Shown here: positions 55,455 to 64,000 of the stretch, piece by piece
Layout: each line of letters begins with the position of its first letter
Position numbering within the stretch: position 1 is the stretch's first letter
Assembly: GCA_009843635.1 (NCBI GenBank)
Contig: VYDB01000123.1
Span: forward strand, 1-64,000
DNA from: Gammaproteobacteria bacterium
Lineage (GTDB): Bacteria; Pseudomonadota; Gammaproteobacteria; Pseudomonadales; Azotimanducaceae
Reading direction: 5' to 3'
DNA length: 64,000 nt
Program-made: the position numbers and the translations under genes
Notes under the pieces: model-generated
What the model was told of the DNA's origin: nothing
Seen by the model: the letters and a program-made list of their open reading frames with translations, nothing else
Databases searched by the model: none

Positions 55455-57433
55455 AGTTCGTACTCCCCCAAAATCTCGCCTAGAAGGCCTTGTGTCTCGT
55501 TCTCAAGTGACACGATGTCAGCCCGAATCTCCGCCAGCGTCCGCATCGGCTCCGGCTTGTAGAAGTAGCGATTGAAGCTGATCTCGTAACCCACCTTCAC
55601 GCTTCCCGGCCGATACCAAGCATCGGCGGCATAGGGAAGTACCTCGCGCTGCAGGAAGGCGTCTACGCCTCCCTCTTCCTGTAACGGAATCTGTTCCGTG
55701 TCGCGGAGATCGGAGTCCGGCTCGTACTCCACCACCATCGGCTTGCCATTGACTTCGACGGAGCAAAGTCCGTGCAATGGGCTGGCCTCGGTGCCCTGCT
55801 TGTGGATTCGCCGAATGATCGGAGGTGCGCCCTCGCTGCGCTTGCCGGTCTCCTTGAGCGCCGCAATCTCCGCTGGCCGGTACACACGATTGGGATCGGC
55901 GCCCTCGAATCGCAGGGGCCGCTCCACGGTCACCTTCCAGTAGCCCAAGGCGTCGTTATCGAAGATCTTGCTTTCCTCAGTCTCCTTAAACTGGAGGAAT
56001 AAGTCGCAGACATGTGCGATGTCGTCTTCCCCCAGTTCGCAGTTTTTCTTGCCAAGGCTCTTCCGCAGCGGTTGGAACCGCTGCGTTGCGTCGATCAACT
56101 GCACCTTGCCGCGCCTATGCTCCGGCTTGCGGTTGGTCAGCACCCACACATAGGTGGCGATGCCGGTGTTGTAGAACAGGTTGAGCGGCAGTGCGACGAT
56201 GGCTTCCAACCAGTCGTTCTCGATAATCCAGCGGCGGATGTTGCTCTCGCCTTGGCCCGCGTCGCCCGTGAAGAGGGAACTGCCGTTGTGGACCTCCGCG
56301 ATGCGGCTGCCAAGCCGCGTGTCTTGCTTCATCTTGGAGAGCTTGTTGGCGAGGAACAGCAGTTGGCCGTCGCTTGAGCGGGTCACAAGCGAGTATTCGG
56401 GGTCGCTGGCGTGGTCGATCACGAACCTTGGGTCGCGCATGTCCTTCTTGCCGCCCATTCGCTCCAAGTCGGTCTTCCAACTCTTGCCGTAGGGCGGATT
56501 GGAGAGCATGAAGTCGAACTCCCGCGACGGGAATGCATCGTTCGAAAGGGTGGAGTGCTCAGGCCCGCCGACGATGTTGTCCGCAGCGTCACCCTCGCCC
56601 TTGAGCAACAGGTCGGCCTTGCAAATCGCGTAGGTTTCGGAGTTGATCTCCTGCCCGTAGAGATGGGTGGAGACCTCCTTGCCGTGGTCCTGGGCCAGTT
56701 CCCGCAACGTCTCTTCGGCCACAGTCAGCATTCCGCCAGTGCCGCAAGCGCCGTCGTAAAGCAGGTAGGTGCCCGACCGAATCTCATCGGCAATGGGCAT
56801 GAAGACGAGCTTGGCCATCAGCTTCACCGCGTCCCGCGGCGTCCAGTGCTCGCCGGCCTCTTCGTTGTTCTCCTCGTTGAACCGGCGCACCAGCTCCTCG
56901 AAGATCGACCCCATGCCGTGGTTGTCCAGGCCTAGGCGGCGGACGGTGCCATCGGCGTTCCTAACGGCTTCAGGGCCTAAGTTGATCTCAGGCGAGGTCA
57001 CCTTCTCGATCAGCGATCCCAAGGCATCCGCCCGGGAGAGCTTGGGAATCTGATTGCGGAACTCGAAGCAGTTGAGGATGTCCTGCACGTTCGGTGAGAA
57101 GCCGTCGAGGTAGTCGCGGAAATCTGCTTCGAGCCGGTCGCGATTGGCGCGTGCGCGCAAATCCCCCAAGGTGAACCGAGAGGTGTTATAGAAGGCCTGC
57201 CCGGCGGCTTGGCGCAGCATGGCGTCCTGCTCGACCACACCCGCCTCGTCCAAACGCTCTTTCATGTCGAGCACAGCGGTCTTGCCGCTCTCCAGAACGG
57301 CATCGAGGCGCCGGAGCACGGTCATGGGGAGGATGACATCGCGGTATTTGCCGCGCTGGTAGAGGTCGCGGAGGACGTCGTCCGCAATGCCCCAGATGTA
57401 GTTGGCAATCCAGTTGAGATCGCCGTTTGTCAC
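55451..57433 (-). CDS. hsdM: Type I restriction-modification methylase (HsdM)
   Basis: About 660 residues forming the N6-adenine methyltransferase of the type I complex. SAM motif I is in DGACGTGGML near residue 230, and catalytic motif IV NPPYGKSW is near 313. The N-terminal HsdM helical domain begins NWIANYIWG. GTG 57433 is preceded by GGGAG; an ATG at 57487 gives a non-conserved extension. It is the first gene of the eight-gene operon, 141 nt after the short-Argonaute gene. TATAGT at about 57506-57511 on the minus strand may be part of a promoter. Confidence 0.94.
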   Translation of the reverse strand: MTNGDLNWIANYIWGIADDVLRDLYQRGKYRDVILPMTVLRRLDAVLESGKTAVLDMKERLDEAGVVEQDAMLRQAAGQAFYNTSRFTLGDLRARANRDRLEADFRDYLDGFSPNVQDILNCFEFRNQIPKLSRADALGSLIEKVTSPEINLGPEAVRNADGTVRRLGLDNHGMGSIFEELVRRFNEENNEEAGEHWTPRDAVKLMAKLVFMPIADEIRSGTYLLYDGACGTGGMLTVAEETLRELAQDHGKEVSTHLYGQEINSETYAICKADLLLKGEGDAADNIVGGPEHSTLSNDAFPSREFDFMLSNPPYGKSWKTDLERMGGKKDMRDPRFVIDHASDPEYSLVTRSSDGQLLFLANKLSKMKQDTRLGSRIAEVHNGSSLFTGDAGQGESNIRRWIIENDWLEAIVALPLNLFYNTGIATYVWVLTNRKPEHRRGKVQLIDATQRFQPLRKSLGKKNCELGEDDIAHVCDLFLQFKETEESKIFDNDALGYWKVTVERPLRFEGADPNRVYRPAEIAALKETGKRSEGAPPIIRRIHKQGTEASPLHGLCSVEVNGKPMVVEYEPDSDLRDTEQIPLQEEGGVDAFLQREVLPYAADAWYRPGSVKVGYEISFNRYFYKPEPMRTLAEIRADIVSLENETQGLLGEILGEYEL

Positions 57434-57515
57434 TTCGTTCTCCCTGTTGGAGTGTTCACACGGCCTATGAGCACTTCGGGAAAACAATCTAGCGGCAAGG
57501 CCCAGACTATACGAA

Positions 57516-57532
57516 GGGCATCAGGCTTGCCC
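57516..57532 (-). other. Hairpin between pAgo and hsdM genes
   Basis: GGGCA and TGCCC enclose a 7-nt loop, about 45 nt after the pAgo stop. There is no T-run. It could be a partial terminator separating the short-Argonaute unit from hsdM, or part of the hsdM control region. Confidence 0.25.
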
Positions 57533-57574
57533 GTAGAGAAGGTGACGCACCGAATCGCGAAGGCAAATGTAAAA

Positions 57575-58987
57575 CTACATAAAGCAACGGAAATCATACA
57601 CTTGGTCGACGATGTTGGGGTTTTGCTGAACGATATCGGCGAACGCCTTGGAATAGACAAGCGTGACTGGCAGCTTCTTGTACAACGTGTTGTTATTCCA
57701 GTCCATCTTCGTGAGACCGAGCACACCTGAGCAGGTTTCATGCCATCCGCCTTGGCCCGAAAACCGCCTGAGTAGCACGGGTGAAGGAGTTGGAGCCAAC
57801 CCGCCTTCCTTGTAGACGCTATAGTTTTTGTTCTGCATATGAACTCCACGCACACTCCCTTGTGTCCAAAGAAGGGCTTCATTGTCGTTTATCGGGAGAT
57901 AGGTGCCGCGGTCGACTGGGTAGCGATCTGGTTCGGGCGGTTTTCTGGTATTGAATCGGATTCCCTTCCACGTTACACCCTTTACAATCTGGACGAGCTC
58001 GACTTCGGCGGCTTCGCGAAAGCTGTCGAGGGCGCCCAATATCTCCTCCTCCTTGAACTCGGTGTTCTTATGCACAGTGATCTTGCGCGGAGAGTGGCCC
58101 GCATGCCCTGTTTGGTAGACCTCAAGGCTGCGAGATAGCACAGACTGCATCTCGTAGTAGGAGAGGTAGGGATTCCGGCTGCGATCCTGCGTAAACTCCT
58201 TGGCGTCGTATGCTACAAAGCGAAAGCCCGTCCCGTCCGGGTCGAATATCTGACTGCAGCATGTGGTGTATTGTGGCCCGTCGGGATCCCCTTTCATGGC
58301 ATAGCTGATCCCGATGAAAACCTCGTCAGAGCTAAGGCCGGTGAGTTTCCAGGGAACTCCGCCAGACTTTGCGTACAGAGCAACGCTGAGTCCCCACATG
58401 ACGTTAGCGCGGCAAGTACGCTCGAAAGAGGACGTACGGACGATTTGGATAGGAATGTCGGATGGCGCACAGTACGCTTTCAAGTAGTCATGAAAATTGA
58501 AGCTTTCGTCTTCGAAGCAGGCCTCCCAGTGCGGTGGGAGGTAAACCAGAGCGACATCAAACTCAGAGCGGAGGGGGCGGAGTTGCCGGATAGTCTGAAA
58601 AAGGCCTTTGGCGAGAGATACTTTATCTTCGGCTTGGGCGTACTGATCAAGCGCATCGGGGAACGGCTTGACCAGCCGAGGGTTTTGCGACGTGATGGGG
58701 ATTCGGAAGAGGGCACGGAAACCGGGGTAGTCTGGATAGTAGTTTTTCGCCTCCCGAGGTTTGGCTGAACTCCGCAGTTCAGCGACGAGTTCATCAAGGC
58801 GGGGAAGGTCGGAACGGGGGCCAAGCAGTGCTAGCCGCACTACCGAGGGAGCGCCGAACCGCTGTCCGTAGGGGCCGTTTTCAATAAGCCCGACAAGCGG
58901 ATGCTTGCCAGTACGGCTGTTATGGAACATAAGCTCCGGTTCGGGAAGCGCCGTATAGCCGGGCAATTCGGATGCTGTGGCTTTCAT
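57575..58987 (-). CDS. Short prokaryotic Argonaute (MID-PIWI)
   Basis: A 470-residue short pAgo. The C-terminus [19 protein letters not shown], then a VYDFRCFM ending, is typical of short Argonautes. The PIWI core begins VFIGISYAM near residue 228, where active Argonautes carry a catalytic Asp and this one has Ser, so target slicing is not expected. ATG 58987 overlaps the SIR2-APAZ stop (ATGA). In SPARSA systems the pAgo/APAZ pair binds guide RNA and target DNA and then activates the SIR2 NADase. The longer open frame to 59122 is antisense-free but non-conserved. Confidence 0.9.
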   Translation of the reverse strand: MKATASELPGYTALPEPELMFHNSRTGKHPLVGLIENGPYGQRFGAPSVVRLALLGPRSDLPRLDELVAELRSSAKPREAKNYYPDYPGFRALFRIPITSQNPRLVKPFPDALDQYAQAEDKVSLAKGLFQTIRQLRPLRSEFDVALVYLPPHWEACFEDESFNFHDYLKAYCAPSDIPIQIVRTSSFERTCRANVMWGLSVALYAKSGGVPWKLTGLSSDEVFIGISYAMKGDPDGPQYTTCCSQIFDPDGTGFRFVAYDAKEFTQDRSRNPYLSYYEMQSVLSRSLEVYQTGHAGHSPRKITVHKNTEFKEEEILGALDSFREAAEVELVQIVKGVTWKGIRFNTRKPPEPDRYPVDRGTYLPINDNEALLWTQGSVRGVHMQNKNYSVYKEGGLAPTPSPVLLRRFSGQGGWHETCSGVLGLTKMDWNNNTLYKKLPVTLVYSKAFADIVQQNPNIVDQVYDFRCFM

Positions 58988-60747
58988 GCAGAGACCTTCC
59001 GAGTGAAGGCAGTTCGGGTGCTGAGCAGGAACTGTGGGTTTTCGGCGTCGTCGCCGTCTTCGAATGGCAACCGGGCAATTTGGGATGCGCGTCGATGTTT
59101 CCCGAAAATGACGTGCAACCACGCATCGAGTAGGGAGTTGTACTTGGCGTTGAAACGATTCCTACGGCGATGCTGCATGAAGTCCCGAGCGTCTTTGCGG
59201 GCTCGGGGTGGCCATATCCATATCTCTGGATGGGCATGCATCCAGAATCGGTCGTTCGCCTGACTGATAGAAATTCGAAGCGCCTCGGCCCATCTGACCT
59301 CTTCTTTCTCAGGACGTTCGGATGTGGGAGTCGCCAGTACTCCAGGCACCACTCCGCTGCTGTCGCCAACCACAGCAGAGAGGCGCTTAAGGTCCGAGCG
59401 AGACGCCGCGTGTGGATTGGCGATAAGGTAGGTGGATGGCCCACGCATGCGCGTCAGTAGTGGCCGATCGCGGACGAGCGAAAGCGCGAGCGCTTGCTCC
59501 AAGAAACCCTTGATGTGATAGTTCCCTTTAGAGCGCAGGTCAGTGGGCACACGGGCTGTGGCGATAGACTGCAGATCCTTGCCGAACACCTCGCGAATTC
59601 GGTGGCGGGTTCCCCAAGCCAAAACGGCCTCACCCTTGGTTAGAATGAGACGGCCCTTGGATTCGATCATGGCTTGGCGAAGCTCGTCCCAATCCTTGGA
59701 TGCAGCGAAAGTTAGTGCTTGGCAACTCTCAGGCATGGACAGGATTGGGAGGTTCGCAAGCCTTACCAGTGGTCCTTGCTGAGGGGGAGTGGGAAGGGGG
59801 ATGTTAACGGTCACCAAGTTGGACTTGCGTACTTTGGCATCCAAGTCGGCTGGCTTGTCTTGGACGTTACGCCACAAGTGAAGCATGAAGGCGTCGTAGG
59901 TCTGGACCTCAACCACCACTGCCGTCACCCCTTTGGACACGGCTGCGTCCATCAAGTGTTGGACTGCTGTAGGAATGTCAGAGCCTTTCATGGACGTCCA
60001 GTAGAGTCCGTGTGGGAACGGATTGGAAGTATCCAGTGCTCGGTGGAATAGCTGCATGACACTCTCATCGCGACCGCTGTATCCAGATACGACGAACCCA
60101 AAGCGATTGGCGGCGTTGACGAGGCAGGAGGAGAGCTCTTCGTTTTGGTGTTCCAGATCTTGAGCGAGGTTCTTTAGGCTGTCGTAGCGGAAGTCCCCGT
60201 GAAGCTTGCAGTACATCGGGAAGTCTTCGTCATTGAGGGCGGTATTCGCAGCGCGGGCACCTTCAAGGTGGTACACGGGAAGTGGCTGATTGCCCATCCC
60301 TGCAACAGCCTTCTCCACAACGGTGTCGAAGTTGGTCGTGAAAGCTATCCGGGTCAGCCCTGCGGCGATAAGGGCACCGAACACCCTGTTTCCAACGGAA
60401 AGAGAGACGCGTTTCTCGGCTAGCTGCGCACTGATGTACTGCCGCTGTCGTTCCCGGTCGGAACCGAATATACGTTCAAAATAGGTTGTGTATTCACTGT
60501 CCTCCCAAGGAGCCGGGAAACCGCGAGAGTCGAAATAGGCCTGGATGCGCTGCCTGACTACGTCGTTCTGGAGATCCTGCCGAGAAATGTCCTGATTCTC
60601 CTCCCGACAATAGTGCCGCCATTTCAGATCCCAGATAAGGTCGGCCGCGCTTGGAAGGCCTGCCGAGCGCGAGGCGCCAGCACCAAGGAACCACGCGAAG
60701 CTCTCCGGTCGGTCGCAGAGGCGAGCCACTAGGTCGGTTTGGTTCAT
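58984..60747 (-). CDS. SIR2-APAZ effector of short Argonaute system
   Basis: A 587-residue fusion. The N-terminal SIR2 domain has NAD-binding [11 protein letters not shown] at 20-30, TTNFD at 137-141 (Asn139) and the catalytic His183 in CKLHGD, so it should be an active NADase. The C-terminal APAZ region (about residues 290-587) substitutes for the N-PAZ part of long Argonautes. It ends in an ATGA overlap with the short pAgo gene, the standard order of SPARSA operons. Activation would deplete cellular NAD and stop phage or plasmid spread. Confidence 0.92.
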   Translation of the reverse strand: MNQTDLVARLCDRPESFAWFLGAGASRSAGLPSAADLIWDLKWRHYCREENQDISRQDLQNDVVRQRIQAYFDSRGFPAPWEDSEYTTYFERIFGSDRERQRQYISAQLAEKRVSLSVGNRVFGALIAAGLTRIAFTTNFDTVVEKAVAGMGNQPLPVYHLEGARAANTALNDEDFPMYCKLHGDFRYDSLKNLAQDLEHQNEELSSCLVNAANRFGFVVSGYSGRDESVMQLFHRALDTSNPFPHGLYWTSMKGSDIPTAVQHLMDAAVSKGVTAVVVEVQTYDAFMLHLWRNVQDKPADLDAKVRKSNLVTVNIPLPTPPQQGPLVRLANLPILSMPESCQALTFAASKDWDELRQAMIESKGRLILTKGEAVLAWGTRHRIREVFGKDLQSIATARVPTDLRSKGNYHIKGFLEQALALSLVRDRPLLTRMRGPSTYLIANPHAASRSDLKRLSAVVGDSSGVVPGVLATPTSERPEKEEVRWAEALRISISQANDRFWMHAHPEIWIWPPRARKDARDFMQHRRRNRFNAKYNSLLDAWLHVIFGKHRRASQIARLPFEDGDDAENPQFLLSTRTAFTRKVSA

Positions 60748-60890
60748 GGTTGCCTAGCCACTTGACAGCGCAGGAGACGCTTGCGGATCAGTGGGCGCAA
60801 CATAGCTCAGGATCGGTGAAGAAGTGGCCCTGACGCCGCCACGGCCAAGACTGCTCCTTGGGAGTTCATAAAGCGTGCGATCATGCCGAT
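60748..60890 (-). other. Spacer upstream of SIR2-APAZ gene
   Basis: This 143-nt spacer should hold the promoter of the short-Argonaute operon if the upstream hypothetical gene is not cotranscribed. TATGTT appears on the minus strand, but without a matching -35. No operator or repeat was recognised. Confidence 0.3.
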
Positions 60891-61373
60891 TTAGGAGGCT
60901 GCCAAGCCCAGCATTGCGAGCAGGAGCCCAACGCCCTCTTTCGTACATGCTTGGGGAATCCACTCTTTGAGCACCTTCCTGAGCAGGCTAGGGGTTGCCC
61001 TATCGATTTCCTTATTGATGTCCTCCACTTGGGTCGGGGTGATCTGAATGCCGATGGAGTTCTGATTGAGCTGAAGGTTCTCTACCGTCCCCGTGATTAC
61101 CACCCTAGCCTCCCCGGAAGACAGGATTGGGTCGTCACTCGCATCGCTGGTCAACGCAATGTGCTGATCGGCAATATCTCTCACGGCGGCATTGAGTGAG
61201 GGGTAGCCCTTGTCCACATCAATGCCATTGACTAGGGACGCTAGTATTGGCGCACTATCGCCCATTGTATGATGGAAAATAGCAATGCGTTCGCCGACGG
61301 GCGAAACGATCCATCCCCCGCTCTTCTCGCCATATTGAATCTCGTACCCCTTGTATCCAGCCACCGAAGACAC
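60891..61373 (-). CDS. Hypothetical protein upstream of SPARSA
   Basis: A 160-residue protein not recognised by family. The N-terminal part reads YKGYEIQYGEKSGGWIVSP, a beta-rich pattern. The middle is polar (ITPTQVEDINKEIDRATPSLL) and the C-terminus is hydrophobic (GVGLLLAMLGLAAS), perhaps a single membrane-contacting helix. It lies on the same strand as the short-Argonaute operon and in its base-composition context. It may be an unrelated cargo gene of the island or an accessory of the system. Confidence 0.6.
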   Translation of the reverse strand: MSSVAGYKGYEIQYGEKSGGWIVSPVGERIAIFHHTMGDSAPILASLVNGIDVDKGYPSLNAAVRDIADQHIALTSDASDDPILSSGEARVVITGTVENLQLNQNSIGIQITPTQVEDINKEIDRATPSLLRKVLKEWIPQACTKEGVGLLLAMLGLAAS

Positions 61374-61440
61374 CTTGCTGCGCGAAAAAAAGCCGATCCT
61401 AGGTGCTTGTCCGGTAAGGCGTCAATGGCATTGGTTGGCT

Positions 61441-61476
61441 AACAACAAAGCGAGACGCCGTGACCTGCGATCTCGC
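61441..61476 (-). terminator. Intrinsic terminator after ddl
   Basis: On the minus strand GCGAGA-T-CGC pairs with GCG-TCTCGC around an 8-nt loop, giving nine base pairs with one bulge, followed by TTTGTTGTT. It lies about 80 nt after the ddl stop and separates the core gene from the defence island. Confidence 0.55.
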
Positions 61477-61558
61477 CCCCCCACAAGAGACAATGTAATC
61501 TCCAGATGCCTTATAGACTCCATCATGCTTCTGCCGATTTAGCACCACCGAACTGCCG

Positions 61559-62509
61559 TCAATTCCCCTTCTTCCGCTCCAAAGCGCTTCTGACCAACGC
61601 ATCAAGCAACTCCGGAAACTCCCACCCATCCGCCCGCGCTCCGTCCGGGTACAGGCTGGTCGGCGTCATTCCCGGCAGGGAGTTGACTTCCAGCAGATGT
61701 ATCCCCTCGTCGTCGCTGACGATGAAGTCGGCCCTTGATAAGTCCCGCAATCCCAACGCCTGGTGGGCAGCGATGGCGATGCGCTGCAGCTCGGCGTTGA
61801 CGGCGGCGGGCAGCGGGGCGGGGATGACGTGCTCGCTGGCCCCGGCCTGGTAGCGGTTCACGGCGTCGTACCACTCGCCTGGCGCAGTGCGGATTTCGAT
61901 CACCGGGAAGGCATGGGGCGCTTGGCCGTGCAGGTCGAGCACGCCGACCGTGATCTCGCGCCCGGTGATGAAGGGTTCGGCGATGACGCTGCCTAGCTTC
62001 AAACCTTCGGCCACGGCAGCGGCAATCTCGCTGACCTCGGGCAGCCGGGCGATGCCGATGGCGCTGCCCTGGCCAGATGGCTTGATGACCACTTGATCGC
62101 CTAGGACGTCGATAATGCGCGCCGCGGCGTCCTCGGCGGCGATTCCTGGGAAAAGGACCACATCATCGGCCACCGGCAACCCGGCGCGACGGAATAGGGC
62201 CTTGGCGCAGATCTTGTCCATCGCCGCCGCGCTGGCGGCCACGCCGCCGCCCACATAGGGCAACTGCAGGATGTCGAGCAGTCCCTGCACGGTGCCATCC
62301 TCGCCGGGGGGGCCGTGCAGGGCGGGGAAGACCACGTCCGGGCGGACCTCGGCCAGGGTTGCCGGGGCATCCCGGTCCACCTCCAAGCAGGTAACGCGGT
62401 GCCCGGCGGCTTCGAGGCCAGCGGCCACTTGGCTGGCGGACACCCGGGAAATCTCCGCCTCCAGCGACTGGCCGCCTTGCAGCACGATCACATCGCAGGC
62501 GCTGGTCAT
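61559..62509 (-). CDS. ddl: D-alanine--D-alanine ligase
   Basis: A 316-residue ATP-grasp enzyme making the D-Ala-D-Ala terminus of peptidoglycan precursors. VFPALHGPPGEDG is near residue 60, YVGGGVAASAAAMDK near 86, KPSGQGSAIG near 142 and LEVNSLPGMTPTSLYP near 276. In the specificity region no vancomycin-resistance-type substitution is obvious to me. Its ATG overlaps the end of the S9 peptidase gene (ATGA). It is not in a mur-fts cluster here. Confidence 0.93.
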   Translation of the reverse strand: MTSACDVIVLQGGQSLEAEISRVSASQVAAGLEAAGHRVTCLEVDRDAPATLAEVRPDVVFPALHGPPGEDGTVQGLLDILQLPYVGGGVAASAAAMDKICAKALFRRAGLPVADDVVLFPGIAAEDAAARIIDVLGDQVVIKPSGQGSAIGIARLPEVSEIAAAVAEGLKLGSVIAEPFITGREITVGVLDLHGQAPHAFPVIEIRTAPGEWYDAVNRYQAGASEHVIPAPLPAAVNAELQRIAIAAHQALGLRDLSRADFIVSDDEGIHLLEVNSLPGMTPTSLYPDGARADGWEFPELLDALVRSALERKKGN

Positions 62510-64000
62510 AGGTTCTCCACCTCGATGTCCGGAAGCCCCTCCGCCACGGGCAGGCCGAAGACGCGGCAGAAGAAGGCGTATTCCGCGCCGATGCTGTGGG
62601 CGATGTTGGCGCCGTCGCGAAAGCCGTGCCCCTCGCCGGGGTATTCGAGGTAGGCGACGGGCAGGCCCTTGGCACGCAGCGCCGCGACCATGGCCTGGGC
62701 TTGGTTGGGCGGCACGATGCGGTCCTCCGCGCCTTGAAAGAAGATCACCGGGCAGTTCAGGCCGTCGAGGTGGTTGATGGGCGAACGCTCCCTGAGCGCT
62801 TCGTCCGAACCGAGCAGCGCGTCGAGGTAGCGGGACTCGAACTTGTGGGTGTCACGGGCCAAGGCGGTGAGGTCGCCGATGCCGTAGTGGCTGGCGCCGG
62901 CCCGAAACACGTTGCCTGCGGTGAGGGCGCGCAGCACGGTGTAGCCCCCCGCGCTGCCGCCGCGGATGGCGGCGCGGGCCGGGTCCGCCTCGCCTTGGGC
63001 GGCGAGGTGATAGACCGCGTCCTCGCAATCACTTAGGTCCAGTTCGCCCCAGCGGCCGTTCAAGGCCTCCCGGTAGGCGCGCCCGTAACCCGCGCTGCCC
63101 CGGTAATCCACGTCCACCACCAGCCAGCCACGGCTGGTGTAGAACTGCACGAGCAGCTTGAGCGCGGGCGATGCCGCCCCGGTCGGTCCGCCGTGGCAGA
63201 GCGTCAGCAGGGGGGGCTTTTCGCTGCCGCTTGAGTGATCGGGATTGTGGGGCCGGTAGAGGTAGGCGTAGGCCTGCTCGCCGTCCCGCGTAGGGTAGGC
63301 GATGCGCTCCGGTGCGATGAAGTAGGTCGGGTTCACTTCGGGTGGCGGTGGCTCAGCCACCGTGGTTGTATCGCCGCTGCCCGGGTTCAGGCGTACGAAT
63401 TCGGTGGGCCGGTCGCTGTGGGCGGCGAGCAAGTAGATGTCGTTCTCGTGAACTGAGAGCTGCCCGCAGCCCGCGGTGTCTTCCAGCAGGGGGCTGGCAA
63501 AGCCGCTTTGGCAATCGATCAACACCAAGTCCTGCCCACCTTGGCCGTGTCGGCAGGCGGCGATGAAACGTTCGTTCAGGCAAGCGTAGCTGCGCTGCCC
63601 GAATTGCCAAGGCGGGCCGCCGTAGTCCGCGTCGTCGGCCAGCACCGACCCGTCCCCGGACTCGTCCAGCCGATGGAGGTTCCAATAGCCGCTGCGGTCG
63701 CTGATGTAGAGGACGGCACCGTCCGGCGCCCAACTCGGCTGCATGACCGATTCCCGGGCACCGCCGGCGATCACGGCGGCCTCGCCGATGACGTCCCCGT
63801 CGAGGCGGCAGCGCAGCAGTTGGGTGCCGTCCCAGGGCATGTTCGGATGGTCCCAGGCGATGAACAGCAATTCGTCGCCGTCCGCCGACACCCGGGGCGC
63901 GGCGTAGAAGTCGTGGCCCTGGTGCAGCAAGGCGACACGGCCGTCGTCGATGTGGATGGCGGCGAGAGCATTCTCCGGCTCGCCGTCGCCGTGAATCTCG
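62506..64000 (-). CDS. S9 family peptidase (prolyl-oligopeptidase-like), partial
   Basis: The frame stays open to the window edge, so the N-terminus is missing; the visible part exceeds 490 residues. A beta-propeller-like domain (SRSGYWNLHRL- and ADDADYGGPPW-type repeats) is followed by an alpha/beta hydrolase. Nucleophile Ser is in GGSAGGY, Asp in QGAEDRIV and His in GEGHGFR, a complete triad. It probably cleaves short peptides or acyl-peptides. No signal can be judged. A TTG at 63930 is not considered the true start. Confidence 0.9.
   Translation of the reverse strand, partial: EIHGDGEPENALAAIHIDDGRVALLHQGHDFYAAPRVSADGDELLFIAWDHPNMPWDGTQLLRCRLDGDVIGEAAVIAGGARESVMQPSWAPDGAVLYISDRSGYWNLHRLDESGDGSVLADDADYGGPPWQFGQRSYACLNERFIAACRHGQGGQDLVLIDCQSGFASPLLEDTAGCGQLSVHENDIYLLAAHSDRPTEFVRLNPGSGDTTTVAEPPPPEVNPTYFIAPERIAYPTRDGEQAYAYLYRPHNPDHSSGSEKPPLLTLCHGGPTGAASPALKLLVQFYTSRGWLVVDVDYRGSAGYGRAYREALNGRWGELDLSDCEDAVYHLAAQGEADPARAAIRGGSAGGYTVLRALTAGNVFRAGASHYGIGDLTALARDTHKFESRYLDALLGSDEALRERSPINHLDGLNCPVIFFQGAEDRIVPPNQAQAMVAALRAKGLPVAYLEYPGEGHGFRDGANIAHSIGAEYAFFCRVFGLPVAEGLPDIEVENL

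Noticed and set aside
57433-57487. Longer HsdM start at ATG 57487
   Set aside because: The extra 18 residues are not HsdM-like, and the GTG at 57433 has a good GGGAG site.
58988-59122. N-terminal extension of the short Argonaute to 59122
   Set aside because: It overlaps the SIR2-APAZ gene by 135 nt and is Arg-rich; the ATG at 58987 gives the standard ATGA overlap.
46200-61558. Integrative element or prophage carrying the defence island
   Set aside because: I found no integrase, tRNA gene, flanking repeats or transposase at either edge, so I call it only an island by content and composition.

Overview
The window is GC-rich, densely coded bacterial DNA with many 1-8 nt gene overlaps. The order ibaG-murA-hisD, a GcvR-type regulator, an R64/TCP-like type IVb pilus locus and the DUF1499, DUF1643 and GPH-transporter families suggest an uncultured proteobacterium, probably gammaproteobacterial. 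Two traits are atypical for that group: a full coenzyme F420 operon and a single-chain glycyl-tRNA synthetase. No rRNA, tRNA, insertion sequence, integrase or CRISPR array was seen. No stretch longer than about 300 bases lacks a gene.

Region by region. 0.3-2.8 kb holds an acyl-CoA synthetase and an APH-fold phosphotransferase. 2.9-8.5 kb (minus) is an F420 operon, npdG-cofE-cofD-cofC-fbiC, with a tandem duplication at the npdG/cofE junction. 8.7-18.7 kb is a type IVb pilus cluster: PilP-like, assembly ATPase, inner-membrane platform, major pilin, two pilin-like proteins, lipoprotein secretin PilN, PilO, and a TcpQ/PilL-like protein on the other strand. 18.9-24.1 kb has two F420/flavin-type LLM oxidoreductases, a carotenoid oxygenase, a GPH transporter and a SnoaL-like protein. 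23.1-30.1 kb (minus) is a probable seven-gene operon: DUF1499 x2, DUF3604, Asp/Asn-hydroxylase, a GAPDH paralogue without its catalytic Cys, true gap, and an LLM enzyme. 30.1-33.0 kb has an Lrp-type remnant, a DUF917 protein and HyuA. 33.1-45.7 kb is mostly housekeeping: glyQS-gcvR, carbonic anhydrase, a methyltransferase group, CoA-transferase-hisD-murA-ibaG, pyrD, an exported VOC protein and amt.

46.2-61.4 kb (minus) is a defence island, with base composition that looks lower in GC by eye. A short-Argonaute system (SIR2-APAZ plus PIWI protein, SPARSA type) lies directly upstream of one tightly overlapping operon. That operon runs hsdM - DUF262/DUF1524 - hsdS - darT - darG - DUF433 - hsdR - UDG-like. 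Type I restriction-modification, DNA ADP-ribosylation toxin/antitoxin, a GmrSD-like protein and a possible DNA glycosylase are therefore interleaved in one transcription unit. The core genome resumes with ddl and an S9 peptidase cut by the window edge.

How the parts may work together: the F420 operon would feed the two LLM enzymes, and NpdG would exchange reducing power between NADPH and F420. The pilus locus has a secretin, platform and ATPase, but its prepilin peptidase must be elsewhere. The defence island combines modification-guided restriction, nucleic-acid-guided NAD depletion and DNA ADP-ribosylation.
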